Part shown: piece by piece, positions 45,323 through 53,843 of the stretch
How the letters are laid out: each line of letters opens with the position of its first letter
How positions within the stretch are numbered: position 1 is the first letter of the stretch
From: Longitalea arenae
Lineage (GTDB): Bacteria; Bacteroidota; Bacteroidia; Chitinophagales; Chitinophagaceae
Assembly: GCF_016924755.1 (NCBI RefSeq)
Contig: NZ_JAFFJX010000001.1
Span: forward strand, 496,001 to 560,000
Direction: 5' to 3'
DNA: 64,000 nucleotides
Notes under the pieces: model-generated
Seen by the model: the letters and a program-made list of their open reading frames with translations, nothing else
The model's database searches: none
Told to the model about the DNA's origin: nothing
Translations under genes and position numbers: made by a program

Positions 45323-45361
45323 TTGGAGATCAGAACCTTCAGTGCTCCGCCATTCAGGATA

Positions 45362-45580
45362 TTACTGTTTTAATAACATAAAAGCAGGAATATCCAATGC
45401 CTCGGCCAACTGAGCCAGTGTATTGAGCGTAACATTCACCTCGCCGTTTTCCATTCTGCTTATTTCGGCATTGTCAATATTACATAGCGCATACAAATCG
45501 CGTTGACTTAGACCCTTTTCATTTCTGAAATGGCGCAGATTCACGCCGAAGGTTTTCAATATCTGGTGATTGGCAGCCAA
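45362..45580 (-). CDS. Small XRE-family transcriptional regulator
   Basis: A 72-residue protein that is essentially one helix-turn-helix: LRHFRNEKGLSQRDLYALC, then NAEISRMENGEVNVTLNTLAQLAEAL. The start is TTG at 45580, as no in-frame ATG precedes the domain. It is convergent with the terminator region to its left. No partner toxin or phage gene is adjacent. Function unknown beyond DNA binding. Confidence 0.8.
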   Translation of the reverse strand: MAANHQILKTFGVNLRHFRNEKGLSQRDLYALCNIDNAEISRMENGEVNVTLNTLAQLAEALDIPAFMLLKQ

Positions 45581-45772
45581 TGGTGTAGGTATTAAAAGGT
45601 TAAGATGGAATTTTTTTTTAATTTTTCGGCTGGGATATAGTACATCATATTAAAATATTTATTATCTTCGTTTAAGCATTATCAGGGGATTGCATCGGTA
45701 AGCCGCCTGTTTTAAAGGGCCCGCTTACATTTCAAAAAAGACTATTTCCTTCACCTTTATAACTTATTTGTT

Positions 45773-46051
45773 ATGCGGTCCCTTAATCATCATCCTGATT
45801 GGCATAATCAACCTCTTCGGCTAAGTGAAGAAGAAGTAAAGAATCCCCGGCTGGCCATTGAGAACTTCTTTGAGAGCTATCATTTACAGGAAGTAAGGCA
45901 AACCCTGTGGAACTGGATGGTTGAAATAGTGAGCAGCAGCCGTAGTATTTCCCAGGAAGGTCAGCAACGGAATGACCATATTTATTTCTACGAAAAAATG
46001 GAAGCCCTTGTTGAAGCAGCCTTTCTTATAAACCAAAGAACAGATCTATGA
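45773..46051 (+). CDS. Hypothetical 92-residue protein
   Basis: MRSLNHHPDWHNQPLRLSEE begins a mostly helical acidic protein with a C-terminal part EKMEALVEAAFLINQ. It has no signal peptide or membrane segment. Clear ATG start, good length for a real small gene and no competing frame. I do not recognise the family. It stands alone between the XRE gene and the convergent TonB operon. Confidence 0.6.
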   Translation: MRSLNHHPDWHNQPLRLSEEEVKNPRLAIENFFESYHLQEVRQTLWNWMVEIVSSSRSISQEGQQRNDHIYFYEKMEALVEAAFLINQRTDL

Positions 46052-46214
46052 AATTTTTTTGGCCCGTGTATCTTATGTTTTTAAATTCAAAATATTTTAA
46101 TACTAAAGACGGTTTATATATGGCTAACTTTTAGATGTATGTTTAGGTTTGGGGGATTCCTTCGCCTTTTATGTACCAATCCGTACCCTATATTTCACTT
46201 CCTGCAAAAACATA

Positions 46215-48614
46215 TTATTTATCCGTTACCTCGAAGGTCATAGAATAACTGCCTGAATAACCAGCATCATCTAATCCCTGTATAAGCACCACATAGGTTC
46301 CTTTGATATCTGACGTGTAAAATTCAACCGCAGCCTTACCATCGGCGTCCGTTTGTACATCAGGCGACCAGTATAAAAGATCTCTGAAATCGGGTAAACG
46401 GCTGCCAGCCTGTTGGTCAGTTTTATAAACAGGTGAGTAAAACTCACGCTTTAACTGCAGTCCTTCATAATCCAGGATCACCGCCCTGGTATCTAGTTTC
46501 AGGTCCTGCATATCGCCGTGGTAAGTAGTGAAATTTACAATACCCGGGTATATGAAATCACCTTTGATGTATTTGTTAGTGATCACTTCCAGCTTATTTA
46601 CTTTCAATGGATCATAATTCATAAGAATAGTGTTATCTACCTTAACGCCATCCAGTAATATTAACGGGTCCGTTGGATAAAAATCGCGCGCGTCAAAATC
46701 GAATACTTTTAAATGCAGTTGACCGCCATACCGGCGTACCGCGACTTCCGGTACATATTCCCGCAAGACTTCTTCCATTGTGGTAAAGCGGGTATAGTCA
46801 TCGAGGTTATACACTTTGTACGGGTTGCCATAAAAAGGCATCGTATCAATATCCGGTAATGCAAATCTGCTTAATTTATCTGCTGCGTAGGTATTCACTA
46901 CCTGCATGCCTACGCTTTGCTCATTCAGCGTATTTTGCTTCGAGGCTGGTAATGAAAACGGAGGCAAGGGCACATCACTGTACTTTTCTGAAAACGGATT
47001 CAATACATCAACCCGGAAATTACTATCGGCTGCATCCGTTTGAATAATGATCTCATTTTGCCCATAATAATCCCTTACATCAAAATAGGCTTTACCGGAT
47101 TCATTGAACTTGCAATTATAGAATTGCAGTTGAACACCGGGTATCGATAACCAGGCGCTCATCTCGCTAATGGGGGCAGGACCGGTAGCATGTTTAAGCT
47201 GACAACTGATAATATGGCCGTCAAACTCAGGCGCATATTCAAAGGCAGGACGGTTATCATTGAATACCTCGTCCCAACTAAATTTTCTAAAACCATGCAC
47301 CAGCATCAGGTTATCTGCCGCTTCTTTTCCATCGGCCTCTGTAGATGAAAGATAGTAATCCGGTGATTCAACAAGACCCTTTAATTCAGTAGTGAGCCAC
47401 AAATAAGAGAAAATAGAGTTGGAACTGATTGTTTGCAGTGAATCGAGGCGGTACACGGCCATAGACAGGTTGGCAGACGTGCCACTGCCTGCCTTGGATT
47501 GCTGTGTATTTATTTCAAGCGCTACCCGTTTGCGGGTTCCATATTGCGTGCTTTTGCTGGTGGCTGCAATGCTTAACTCCTGCGTAGGGCGCCTGAAGTA
47601 CAAACGTTCGCATACAGCTTGTTGCCGGGCGTTGAAAATCGTAAAATTTGAAATACCTTCTGCCAGTTTGTTTTTATCGATCAAGAAGCTGGTCACTCCG
47701 TTAAGGGGTGATCCTTTTTCAGCCACCTGCATGAGCTCGTGGCTATGCACAAATAGAAATACAGGTTGTTCAGGTATATTTTTGCTGGTAACAATAACTT
47801 TGATTTTGTCGGCGCCTTCCTCGCGCAGCTCCATTACATAGCCCTGTTCGTAAGCAGCCGGTAACTCCTGGGTTAGCGTGCGGCCATCCGGCAGCGTGAT
47901 CAAGGCTATATCCGCCGCTGCGCTGCCCGGTGTATACGTAAAATGTCCCATGCCAAATTTGAACGACTGAAACGAAAGCAGGGTATCCTTGTTGGCCGAC
48001 AAAATAATGCCCTTGCAGTCAACACCTTTGCCATACGCATCTGTTACCTGGAAAGCTACTTTACTGGTAACGTCTTTAACGAGGTTGCCACCTTCGGGGA
48101 AAAATGCGGCATGGTAGCGGACGCCTGTATCTGCAGCCGGAGGGATCAACGTTTTTAAAGTATTTACAATGGTTATTGGCTTCTCAAAATACCTACTGGC
48201 CTGAAAATTTTTCATCCAGTTAGTATAGGCACGTAACTTATAATTGCCCGAATTAACAGACACCGGTAAAAAGAATGAACCGTTCCCTTTGCCTTTAGTA
48301 AGCGCAATTTTGGCTTGCATTACCGGTTTGTTGTCCCTGTCGAGGATTTCAACATAGGCGATCTTGCTCAATGCCGCAGGTTTATATAAGGAGCCATCAA
48401 CATTATAGATCTTGAACCACATTAACTCACCAGCCAGGTAAAAATTTTTATCAGTATGCACAAATAGCTTCTCGGTCTGATGGCGGTTATTATACTGTTT
48501 AAAACTTTCAGGAATAGCCGCAAAAGCATCCTGGGCATTGGATCGCTTTACAGAAAGGATCGAAAAGCAGAGGATTAAAACGGTTACTTTTTCTATAGTA
48601 TTGGCAGCTTTCAT
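46215..48614 (-). CDS. Secreted MG2-like protein with TonB-plug-like segment
   Basis: A 799-residue exported protein. The signal peptide ends SNA-Q (about residue 27). EKLFVHTDKNFYLAGELMWFK is the hallmark of an MG2 (alpha-2-macroglobulin-like) domain common in Bacteroidota outer-envelope proteins. The region around PLILLDGVKVDN with LREYVPEVAVRRYGG looks like a TonB-receptor plug fragment, and the C-terminal part has a further beta-sandwich. It is the last gene of the four-gene leftward operon, 33 nt after the DUF4249 gene. The exact role is unknown; surface cargo capture or protection is a guess. Confidence 0.75.
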   Translation of the reverse strand: MKAANTIEKVTVLILCFSILSVKRSNAQDAFAAIPESFKQYNNRHQTEKLFVHTDKNFYLAGELMWFKIYNVDGSLYKPAALSKIAYVEILDRDNKPVMQAKIALTKGKGNGSFFLPVSVNSGNYKLRAYTNWMKNFQASRYFEKPITIVNTLKTLIPPAADTGVRYHAAFFPEGGNLVKDVTSKVAFQVTDAYGKGVDCKGIILSANKDTLLSFQSFKFGMGHFTYTPGSAAADIALITLPDGRTLTQELPAAYEQGYVMELREEGADKIKVIVTSKNIPEQPVFLFVHSHELMQVAEKGSPLNGVTSFLIDKNKLAEGISNFTIFNARQQAVCERLYFRRPTQELSIAATSKSTQYGTRKRVALEINTQQSKAGSGTSANLSMAVYRLDSLQTISSNSIFSYLWLTTELKGLVESPDYYLSSTEADGKEAADNLMLVHGFRKFSWDEVFNDNRPAFEYAPEFDGHIISCQLKHATGPAPISEMSAWLSIPGVQLQFYNCKFNESGKAYFDVRDYYGQNEIIIQTDAADSNFRVDVLNPFSEKYSDVPLPPFSLPASKQNTLNEQSVGMQVVNTYAADKLSRFALPDIDTMPFYGNPYKVYNLDDYTRFTTMEEVLREYVPEVAVRRYGGQLHLKVFDFDARDFYPTDPLILLDGVKVDNTILMNYDPLKVNKLEVITNKYIKGDFIYPGIVNFTTYHGDMQDLKLDTRAVILDYEGLQLKREFYSPVYKTDQQAGSRLPDFRDLLYWSPDVQTDADGKAAVEFYTSDIKGTYVVLIQGLDDAGYSGSYSMTFEVTDK

Positions 48615-48647
48615 GTATGCAGTGCTTATAACAGCTCAGGAATATTA

Positions 48648-49793
48648 TTATGGCCAGAAAGAAGGTTTAACATTAACGCCGCCGCGTAACCTGCAATCCA
48701 CACAAGTTGGCGTAACGGCTAGGTATTTTACGATACCTGATGCATCGTATTCAACGGGCGAAACAGGCATGTACATGGAATAATATTTGGCAGAATCAAC
48801 ATGTACTACTTCTGTTTCGCACGGAAATACATATTGCCAGCCGGGCACTTCGTTGCGCCTGATCCAGATCCTTTTTTCCTGGCGATTGGCAATGCCAATA
48901 AACCCGATCACCGGTTCTTTGACATCTGTTAAACAACGTACATTGCCTTTGAGCTCAGCTGGCTGGCGTCCGAATATATTGCCCGTTTCTTCTGAATTCT
49001 TTCTCATCTTTTCCAGGAATTCGTATTCTTCCCTGTCAAGTGCATACTGTTTTACATACAGGCTATACAAAACACCCAGCTTCACCGTGTTTGCCGGAAT
49101 ATATACTAATGGCTTATGTATGCTGTCGATACTGAGCTTGGCTGATGAGCCCAGAATGAGGTTGGTGGAGTTTTCATTACTCCAGCAAATGAACCAACCT
49201 CTTTCCGGTGACATGTCGGGATAGCGCCATTGTATGCCTATGATCTGATGGGTGATTGGATCTTTTTTAAAGTCAAGGCTGGTATAATAGTAAGAACGAT
49301 ATTCCCAGGTTTCTTCGGTCGTCCAGCGATAATACCAGGTATTGTTGTTGGGGTCATGCGTATCTACGGAGATCTGCACGCCACCGGTATTATCCTGAAC
49401 CCAGCTTACATTATCGATCAACGGGGCCGTCTTTACCTTCACATAATCTGAAGCATATTCTTTTGCTTCTCTTGTTTTAATATACAACCGGTATTGCTGT
49501 GCAGGATTGAGTGATTGCCAGTTATAGCTGTACAGGCCCTGGCCTTTTTCGGTGAGCACATAAGTGCTGTTATCGCGTCCCTGCAGCTCTACCCTGGCCA
49601 GGGTTTCATTAATGAGCCTGGCAGTATCGTCTAAAGGAACGGAGCGGGTAAGACGTATTTCAGCAGGCCCGTCGGCGCTGATATAACCTTCAATGACCAG
49701 GTAGCCGGTGGCCGGCGCTTTCACGGGCGGTTCATACCTGTTTTTACAGCACCACAACAGGATCGTTACACAGCAGTAAAAGATCTTTCTCAT
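48648..49793 (-). CDS. DUF4249-family envelope protein
   Basis: A 381-residue protein that matches DUF4249, with the conserved ending VDCRLRGG and an early VIEGYISADGPAEIRLTRSVPL. The N-terminus MRKIFYCCVTILLWCC is hydrophobic with cysteines, so it is probably a lipoprotein, although the lipobox is not canonical. DUF4249 genes regularly accompany TonB-dependent receptors such as the one directly upstream (10 nt gap). Confidence 0.82.
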   Translation of the reverse strand: MRKIFYCCVTILLWCCKNRYEPPVKAPATGYLVIEGYISADGPAEIRLTRSVPLDDTARLINETLARVELQGRDNSTYVLTEKGQGLYSYNWQSLNPAQQYRLYIKTREAKEYASDYVKVKTAPLIDNVSWVQDNTGGVQISVDTHDPNNNTWYYRWTTEETWEYRSYYYTSLDFKKDPITHQIIGIQWRYPDMSPERGWFICWSNENSTNLILGSSAKLSIDSIHKPLVYIPANTVKLGVLYSLYVKQYALDREEYEFLEKMRKNSEETGNIFGRQPAELKGNVRCLTDVKEPVIGFIGIANRQEKRIWIRRNEVPGWQYVFPCETEVVHVDSAKYYSMYMPVSPVEYDASGIVKYLAVTPTCVDCRLRGGVNVKPSFWP

Positions 49794-49803
49794 GTTTTAT
49801 CAT

Positions 49804-52572
49804 TTAAAATCGGATATTGAAATTCACGTACGGAATGGCATTTCCGAAGATTGACAGTTTATACCCGTTGATGGCGCCATTCTCTGATACATAATACACA
49901 GAGTATGGATTTCTTCTGCCTGTAAGGTTGTAGATACCTACCGTCCACGAATTATGTGTTTTCTGATGTACTTTATGGTTGCCTTCAATATTCATCGACA
50001 GATCAGTACGGAAATAGTCTGGAATGCGATAGGCATTGCGGTCGGCATACAAGGCACGCCATGAATTGGCGTAAAAAATGCGCCCGATCGGTAAGGTAAT
50101 AGGCCGGCCGGTACTGTAGGTTACATTCATGGAAACGCTGAACCGGTGGCTGAACCGGTAATTACCCACCATGGTGATATCATGCGGTTTATCGTAACTG
50201 GCAGGATAATAGTCGCCATTATTGATCACCTCCCCGGCCGTAGAATCATTCATTCTGAGTAATATTCTCGACCAGGTGTAACTGATCCAGCCATTCAGTT
50301 TGCCATTTTGTTTCCGTACCAGCAATTCAACTCCATACGCTTTTCCCCTGGTGCTCATCACATCTGTTTCAATATGATCGTTCAAAAGCAGTTGGGCGCC
50401 GCTTTTAAAGTCCAGGTAATTCTTTATTTTCTTATAGTAAACCTCTGCTGAAGTTTCAATGGTATTGGATTTGAAATTTTTGTAGATGCCAAATGACAGC
50501 TGGTTACCGGTTTGCGGTTTTATGTTTGGATCGCTAAGCTTCCAGATATCGGTCGGCGAGATGGCTGTAGTGTTGGATAACATATGAATGTATTGCCGCA
50601 ATGAATTATAGCCCGCTTTCAGTGACAAACTTTCGCTGAGGCTGAAACGGATCGCCAGCCGGTATTCAGGGCCGTGGTAGGTATGAATGAATTTATTTCT
50701 GTCATAGGTTCTTGTTTGCAGCAGATTATCTTCAGTGATGGGCAGGCCTGGTGAATATTTATTTATAGTTTTAGGTCCCACGAAATTGTAAAGCGAATAA
50801 CGCAACCCCGCCTGCAGCGACAATGCATCGGTAATATTCCATTTCTCACTAAGGTAGGCAGCGCTTTCCAGCGCATGTTCGGCTTCCATTTCGTCTTTGA
50901 TTATCCGCGATTGTTTGCTGTTCGGTTCATAGGTGCCGGGATTCAATAAATAATGAATACTACTAACACCAAAATCAACCGTATGATTGGCATTGATATA
51001 CCAGTTGAGGTCTGATTTGAAATTGAACTGGTTGATGTCGAATTTCATTTTATAAGCAAACAAACTATCCTTATCGCTGCCGATACTGTAATCATAATGA
51101 TCATAACCGCCGGTTAACACCATGGTGAGTTTATTGGAGAAAGTATGTTTCCATTTAATGGAAAGATTGCGATTGCTGTAACTATAGGTCGTATCGCTGT
51201 TTAAGTTGAACCGGTCTTTACTCATGTAAGCGGTTATGTATAAATTGTTCTTTTTGTTAAACTCGTGACTCATGTTCAGGTTTACATCATAAAAAGAAGC
51301 GCGGCTGTGCTTATATTCATCTGGTAAAAACTGCAGCAGCCAGTTGGCATAAGTGCCCCGGGCGCCCAGGATAAAAGAGGTCTTATCTTTTTTGATCGGT
51401 CCCTCGAGGGTAACACGGCTGGTAAGCAAGCCAATGCCTGCAATGCCTGCAAAGTTCTTCTTATTGCCTTCTCGGGTGCTGATATCGAGTACCGACGAAA
51501 GCCGTCCACCGTATTTTGCGGGAATACTGCTTTTATACAATTCTACTTCTTTTACAACTTCCGGATTGAATGCAGAGAAGAAACCAAAGAAATGTGTCGG
51601 GTTATAAATAGTAGCATCGTTGAACAGGATCAGGTTTTGATCGGCAGAACCACCCCTTACATTAAAACCAGTGCTTGCTTCACCTACTGTTTTCACCCCC
51701 GGCAGCATCAGTACGGCTTTTAAAATATCGGCTTCCCCGAATGCAGTGGGTACCTGTTTAATGGCTTTGATAGTTAAGCGGTTGGTACCGAGTTGAACGT
51801 TGCGCACATTGGCCAGCTTTTGCGCAGAAACGATCACTTCTTTCAGGGATGTAACCCGCTCATTCATGTCGATATCAAAATTACCCGTTGAATAAACCAT
51901 TACCTGGCGGCGGGTATCTTTCATACCTATGCCCTGTATGGTTAGCAGATGGCGGCCTTTCGGCAAAGTGAGTGAGTAGTATCCATACTGGTCGGTAGCC
52001 ACGCTCGTGGCAGCATTTGCGATCGAAATGATGGCGCCGGCAACCGGTTCGCCGGTCTTGACATTGCGTACATAGCCCGCCAGCGCTACGGAACCAGCAC
52101 CGGGACTGTTATTCCTGGGACCGATCTCAAATAATTTATTTTCTATGGAAGCATCTATGCGGCTTTTCTTTTTATCGCCATAGGCAGCCACAGCGCCCTC
52201 TGTGCTATCGGTGCCTGACCCGGAAAAGAAGCCGGGCGGTAAACTCGTTTTTATGGTAGCTCCCCTGGTAAGCAATACATAAGTCTTTTTGGGCGGTATG
52301 GCGAAATGATATTCCGAATTGGCGAATACCAGCTCCAACACTTTTTGCAGGGATACATTGGACGCAGAGATGCTCACACGCAGACTATCAAATTGAGCAG
52401 GATCATAGTAAAAATGGTAGCCGGTTTGTGCTTCCAGTTCTGCTACCAGGCTATCGATAGAGGCATCTTTCAGATCGAGGCGAACGCTTTTGCCGCCGGG
52501 CTGGGCTTGCACGGAAATAGCAACCACTAAAAAGATCAGGTTACATACTATCAGCAGTAGCAGTTTTCTCAT
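49804..52572 (-). CDS. TonB-dependent receptor with STN and carboxypeptidase-regulatory domains
   Basis: A 922-residue outer-membrane receptor. Signal peptide to about residue 23; an STN domain at about 28-100 (LDLKDASIDSLVAELEAQTG); a carboxypeptidase-D regulatory-like domain at about 163-250 (AGYVRNVKTGEPVAGAIIS); a plug at about 255-370 (VRGGSADQNLILFNDATIYN); and a C-terminal beta barrel ending in Phe (NFNIRF). An STN domain usually signals to an anti-sigma/ECF pair, but none lies beside it. It probably imports a large ligand together with the DUF4249 protein. Confidence 0.9.
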   Translation of the reverse strand: MRKLLLLIVCNLIFLVVAISVQAQPGGKSVRLDLKDASIDSLVAELEAQTGYHFYYDPAQFDSLRVSISASNVSLQKVLELVFANSEYHFAIPPKKTYVLLTRGATIKTSLPPGFFSGSGTDSTEGAVAAYGDKKKSRIDASIENKLFEIGPRNNSPGAGSVALAGYVRNVKTGEPVAGAIISIANAATSVATDQYGYYSLTLPKGRHLLTIQGIGMKDTRRQVMVYSTGNFDIDMNERVTSLKEVIVSAQKLANVRNVQLGTNRLTIKAIKQVPTAFGEADILKAVLMLPGVKTVGEASTGFNVRGGSADQNLILFNDATIYNPTHFFGFFSAFNPEVVKEVELYKSSIPAKYGGRLSSVLDISTREGNKKNFAGIAGIGLLTSRVTLEGPIKKDKTSFILGARGTYANWLLQFLPDEYKHSRASFYDVNLNMSHEFNKKNNLYITAYMSKDRFNLNSDTTYSYSNRNLSIKWKHTFSNKLTMVLTGGYDHYDYSIGSDKDSLFAYKMKFDINQFNFKSDLNWYINANHTVDFGVSSIHYLLNPGTYEPNSKQSRIIKDEMEAEHALESAAYLSEKWNITDALSLQAGLRYSLYNFVGPKTINKYSPGLPITEDNLLQTRTYDRNKFIHTYHGPEYRLAIRFSLSESLSLKAGYNSLRQYIHMLSNTTAISPTDIWKLSDPNIKPQTGNQLSFGIYKNFKSNTIETSAEVYYKKIKNYLDFKSGAQLLLNDHIETDVMSTRGKAYGVELLVRKQNGKLNGWISYTWSRILLRMNDSTAGEVINNGDYYPASYDKPHDITMVGNYRFSHRFSVSMNVTYSTGRPITLPIGRIFYANSWRALYADRNAYRIPDYFRTDLSMNIEGNHKVHQKTHNSWTVGIYNLTGRRNPYSVYYVSENGAINGYKLSIFGNAIPYVNFNIRF

Positions 52573-52573
52573 G

Positions 52574-53293
52574 TTACTTGTTTAACGAATCATAATAAGC
52601 AGTAGCTTTTACAATTGCTGTTTCAGGGCCTTTCCGGTACCTGATCCTGTTTTTGCGCAGGTACTGTTTTACCGCCGGCGCTTTATCTTTCAGCATGGCA
52701 AAAAGTCCTTTTTTATTTTTAATGTAATAGTACCTGCCATCTTTCTGTATGTAGATCATATCCAGGGAAATGAATTCCCGCTCCAGTTCATCCTTGATCG
52801 TTTCGTCAATAAATTTTTCCCTTTTCACCAGCACTTTTAACTGGCCGGTATATACTTCATCGTAAAACCCGGTGATCAAAGAAGCGCCGGATGTACTGTC
52901 GAGCCGAATAAAGTGATGGTTGAGCAGGGTGAACTCTTTTACCTTGGCTGAGATCAGCGCCACTCTCGTAAAACCGTTAAGGTGTTGAACAACTACCTGG
53001 TCTTTAAAGAGGTCGTATGCCATGGGAACATTGGTAAATTCCAGTTCATCATACACAAGCTTGCCTGTGGCCAGTTCTTTTTGCAGAAAGTAAGCATGGT
53101 TTTTTATTCTCACGGAGTAACCCAGGTGTTCGGTTCCGTTATACAGGCGCGATTGATTTGCAATAAAGGCGTTGTAAACATCACCGGCGTTTACAATGAC
53201 GGGTGTTGCGTTGGAAGCAGTTATATTGTTCTGCGCCTGTGCAGGCTTCAGCAAAGCCGCAAAGCAAAATGCAAGAACAGGGTGTTTTACCAT
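52574..53293 (-). CDS. Exported hypothetical protein, first gene of the TonB operon
   Basis: A 239-residue protein with a signal peptide ending AQA-Q (about residue 21). The mature part is mixed beta with a basic C-terminal tail (LRKNRIRYRKGPE). No recognised domain. The gene ends 1 nt before the start of the TonB receptor gene, so they are co-transcribed. It may be a periplasmic or outer-surface partner of the receptor. Confidence 0.7.
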   Translation of the reverse strand: MVKHPVLAFCFAALLKPAQAQNNITASNATPVIVNAGDVYNAFIANQSRLYNGTEHLGYSVRIKNHAYFLQKELATGKLVYDELEFTNVPMAYDLFKDQVVVQHLNGFTRVALISAKVKEFTLLNHHFIRLDSTSGASLITGFYDEVYTGQLKVLVKREKFIDETIKDELEREFISLDMIYIQKDGRYYYIKNKKGLFAMLKDKAPAVKQYLRKNRIRYRKGPETAIVKATAYYDSLNK

Positions 53294-53830
53294 TAGCAGT
53301 TAGTTTAAGCTGAAATACTTCAGTTATACCAGTTCTTTAAAAAGCTGTACGCATTATTAAATCCGGTAAACTGTTCACCTTTTTTTCTGGTAGGCGCCTG
53401 TGGGTATTGGGTTTCCAAGTTAGGTAATGTCATGAATGTATAACCGCCTTTTATTGAAAATTAATTTGTACACAGCTTCATATTAGTGATTTTTAAATGA
53501 TAGCTCATGCAACTGCTTCGGTTGCCAGAGGGAGTTACACCAGGCCCCAGTTTGAAAAGTTCACTGGTTGAGCGAATGGCAGGAGAGAAACCGCACGACC
53601 TGCCTGGCCATTCTGGCCGCTATTTGCCGAAAAATCTCATCAAACCAAAACGCTGCGCAGGTGTTTTAGAGGGGTAGGGATCAATTTTCGATCGATCTGG
53701 ATTTCATTTTTTTCTTAATCTATTGAACGCCAGGGAGATAATTTTTGAAAAATATCTAATATTTTAGCCAGTTGCATGAAACCACCCGTAAAGCAAGTAA
53801 ATTTGCACGCCGCCGGCGCGGCCCCAATCA
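53294..53830. other. Divergent intergenic region, 537 nt
   Basis: It separates the leftward TonB operon from the rightward dehydrogenase gene and must hold both promoters. I see short inverted repeats at 53310-53323 (CTGAA/TTCAG) and 53578-53604 (GGCAGG/CCTGCC), and an AT-rich stretch at about 53735-53765. No tRNA, small gene or clear Bacteroidota promoter was recognised. Confidence 0.4.
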
Positions 53831-53840
53831 AAGGAGAAGA
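53831..53840 (+). promoter_or_regulatory. Ribosome-binding site deciding the dehydrogenase start
   Basis: AAGGAGAAGA lies just before ATG 53844 (7 nt after AGGAG). Shine-Dalgarno sequences are uncommon in this window, so this site argues strongly for ATG 53844 over the upstream in-frame TTG at 53772. Confidence 0.7.
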
Positions 53841-53843
53841 TTC

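Larger units (their letters stand above)
44986..45361. other. Intergenic region with a terminator and a possible small transcript
   Basis: These 376 nt hold no convincing long gene. Visible features are a 6-bp-arm inverted repeat (45063-45080), a palindrome CCGTTTT-T-AAAACGG (45162-45176), a 20-codon open frame (45183-45245, starting MNETVMF), and a strong rho-independent terminator at 45289. The terminator is 300 nt past idi, so it may end a separate short RNA rather than the idi message. Confidence 0.5.

Noticed and set aside
45187-45381. 64-codon open frame on the + strand
   Set aside because: It runs through a strong terminator hairpin, overlaps the XRE gene antisense and has no plausible protein features.
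47419-47841. 140-codon open frame on the + strand
   Set aside because: Antisense to the MG2-like gene, Cys/Ser/Leu-rich composition typical of a shadow frame.
53310-53323. Inverted repeat CTGAA / TTCAG upstream of the TonB operon
   Set aside because: Arms of only 5 bp in AT-rich sequence; not strong enough for an operator call.
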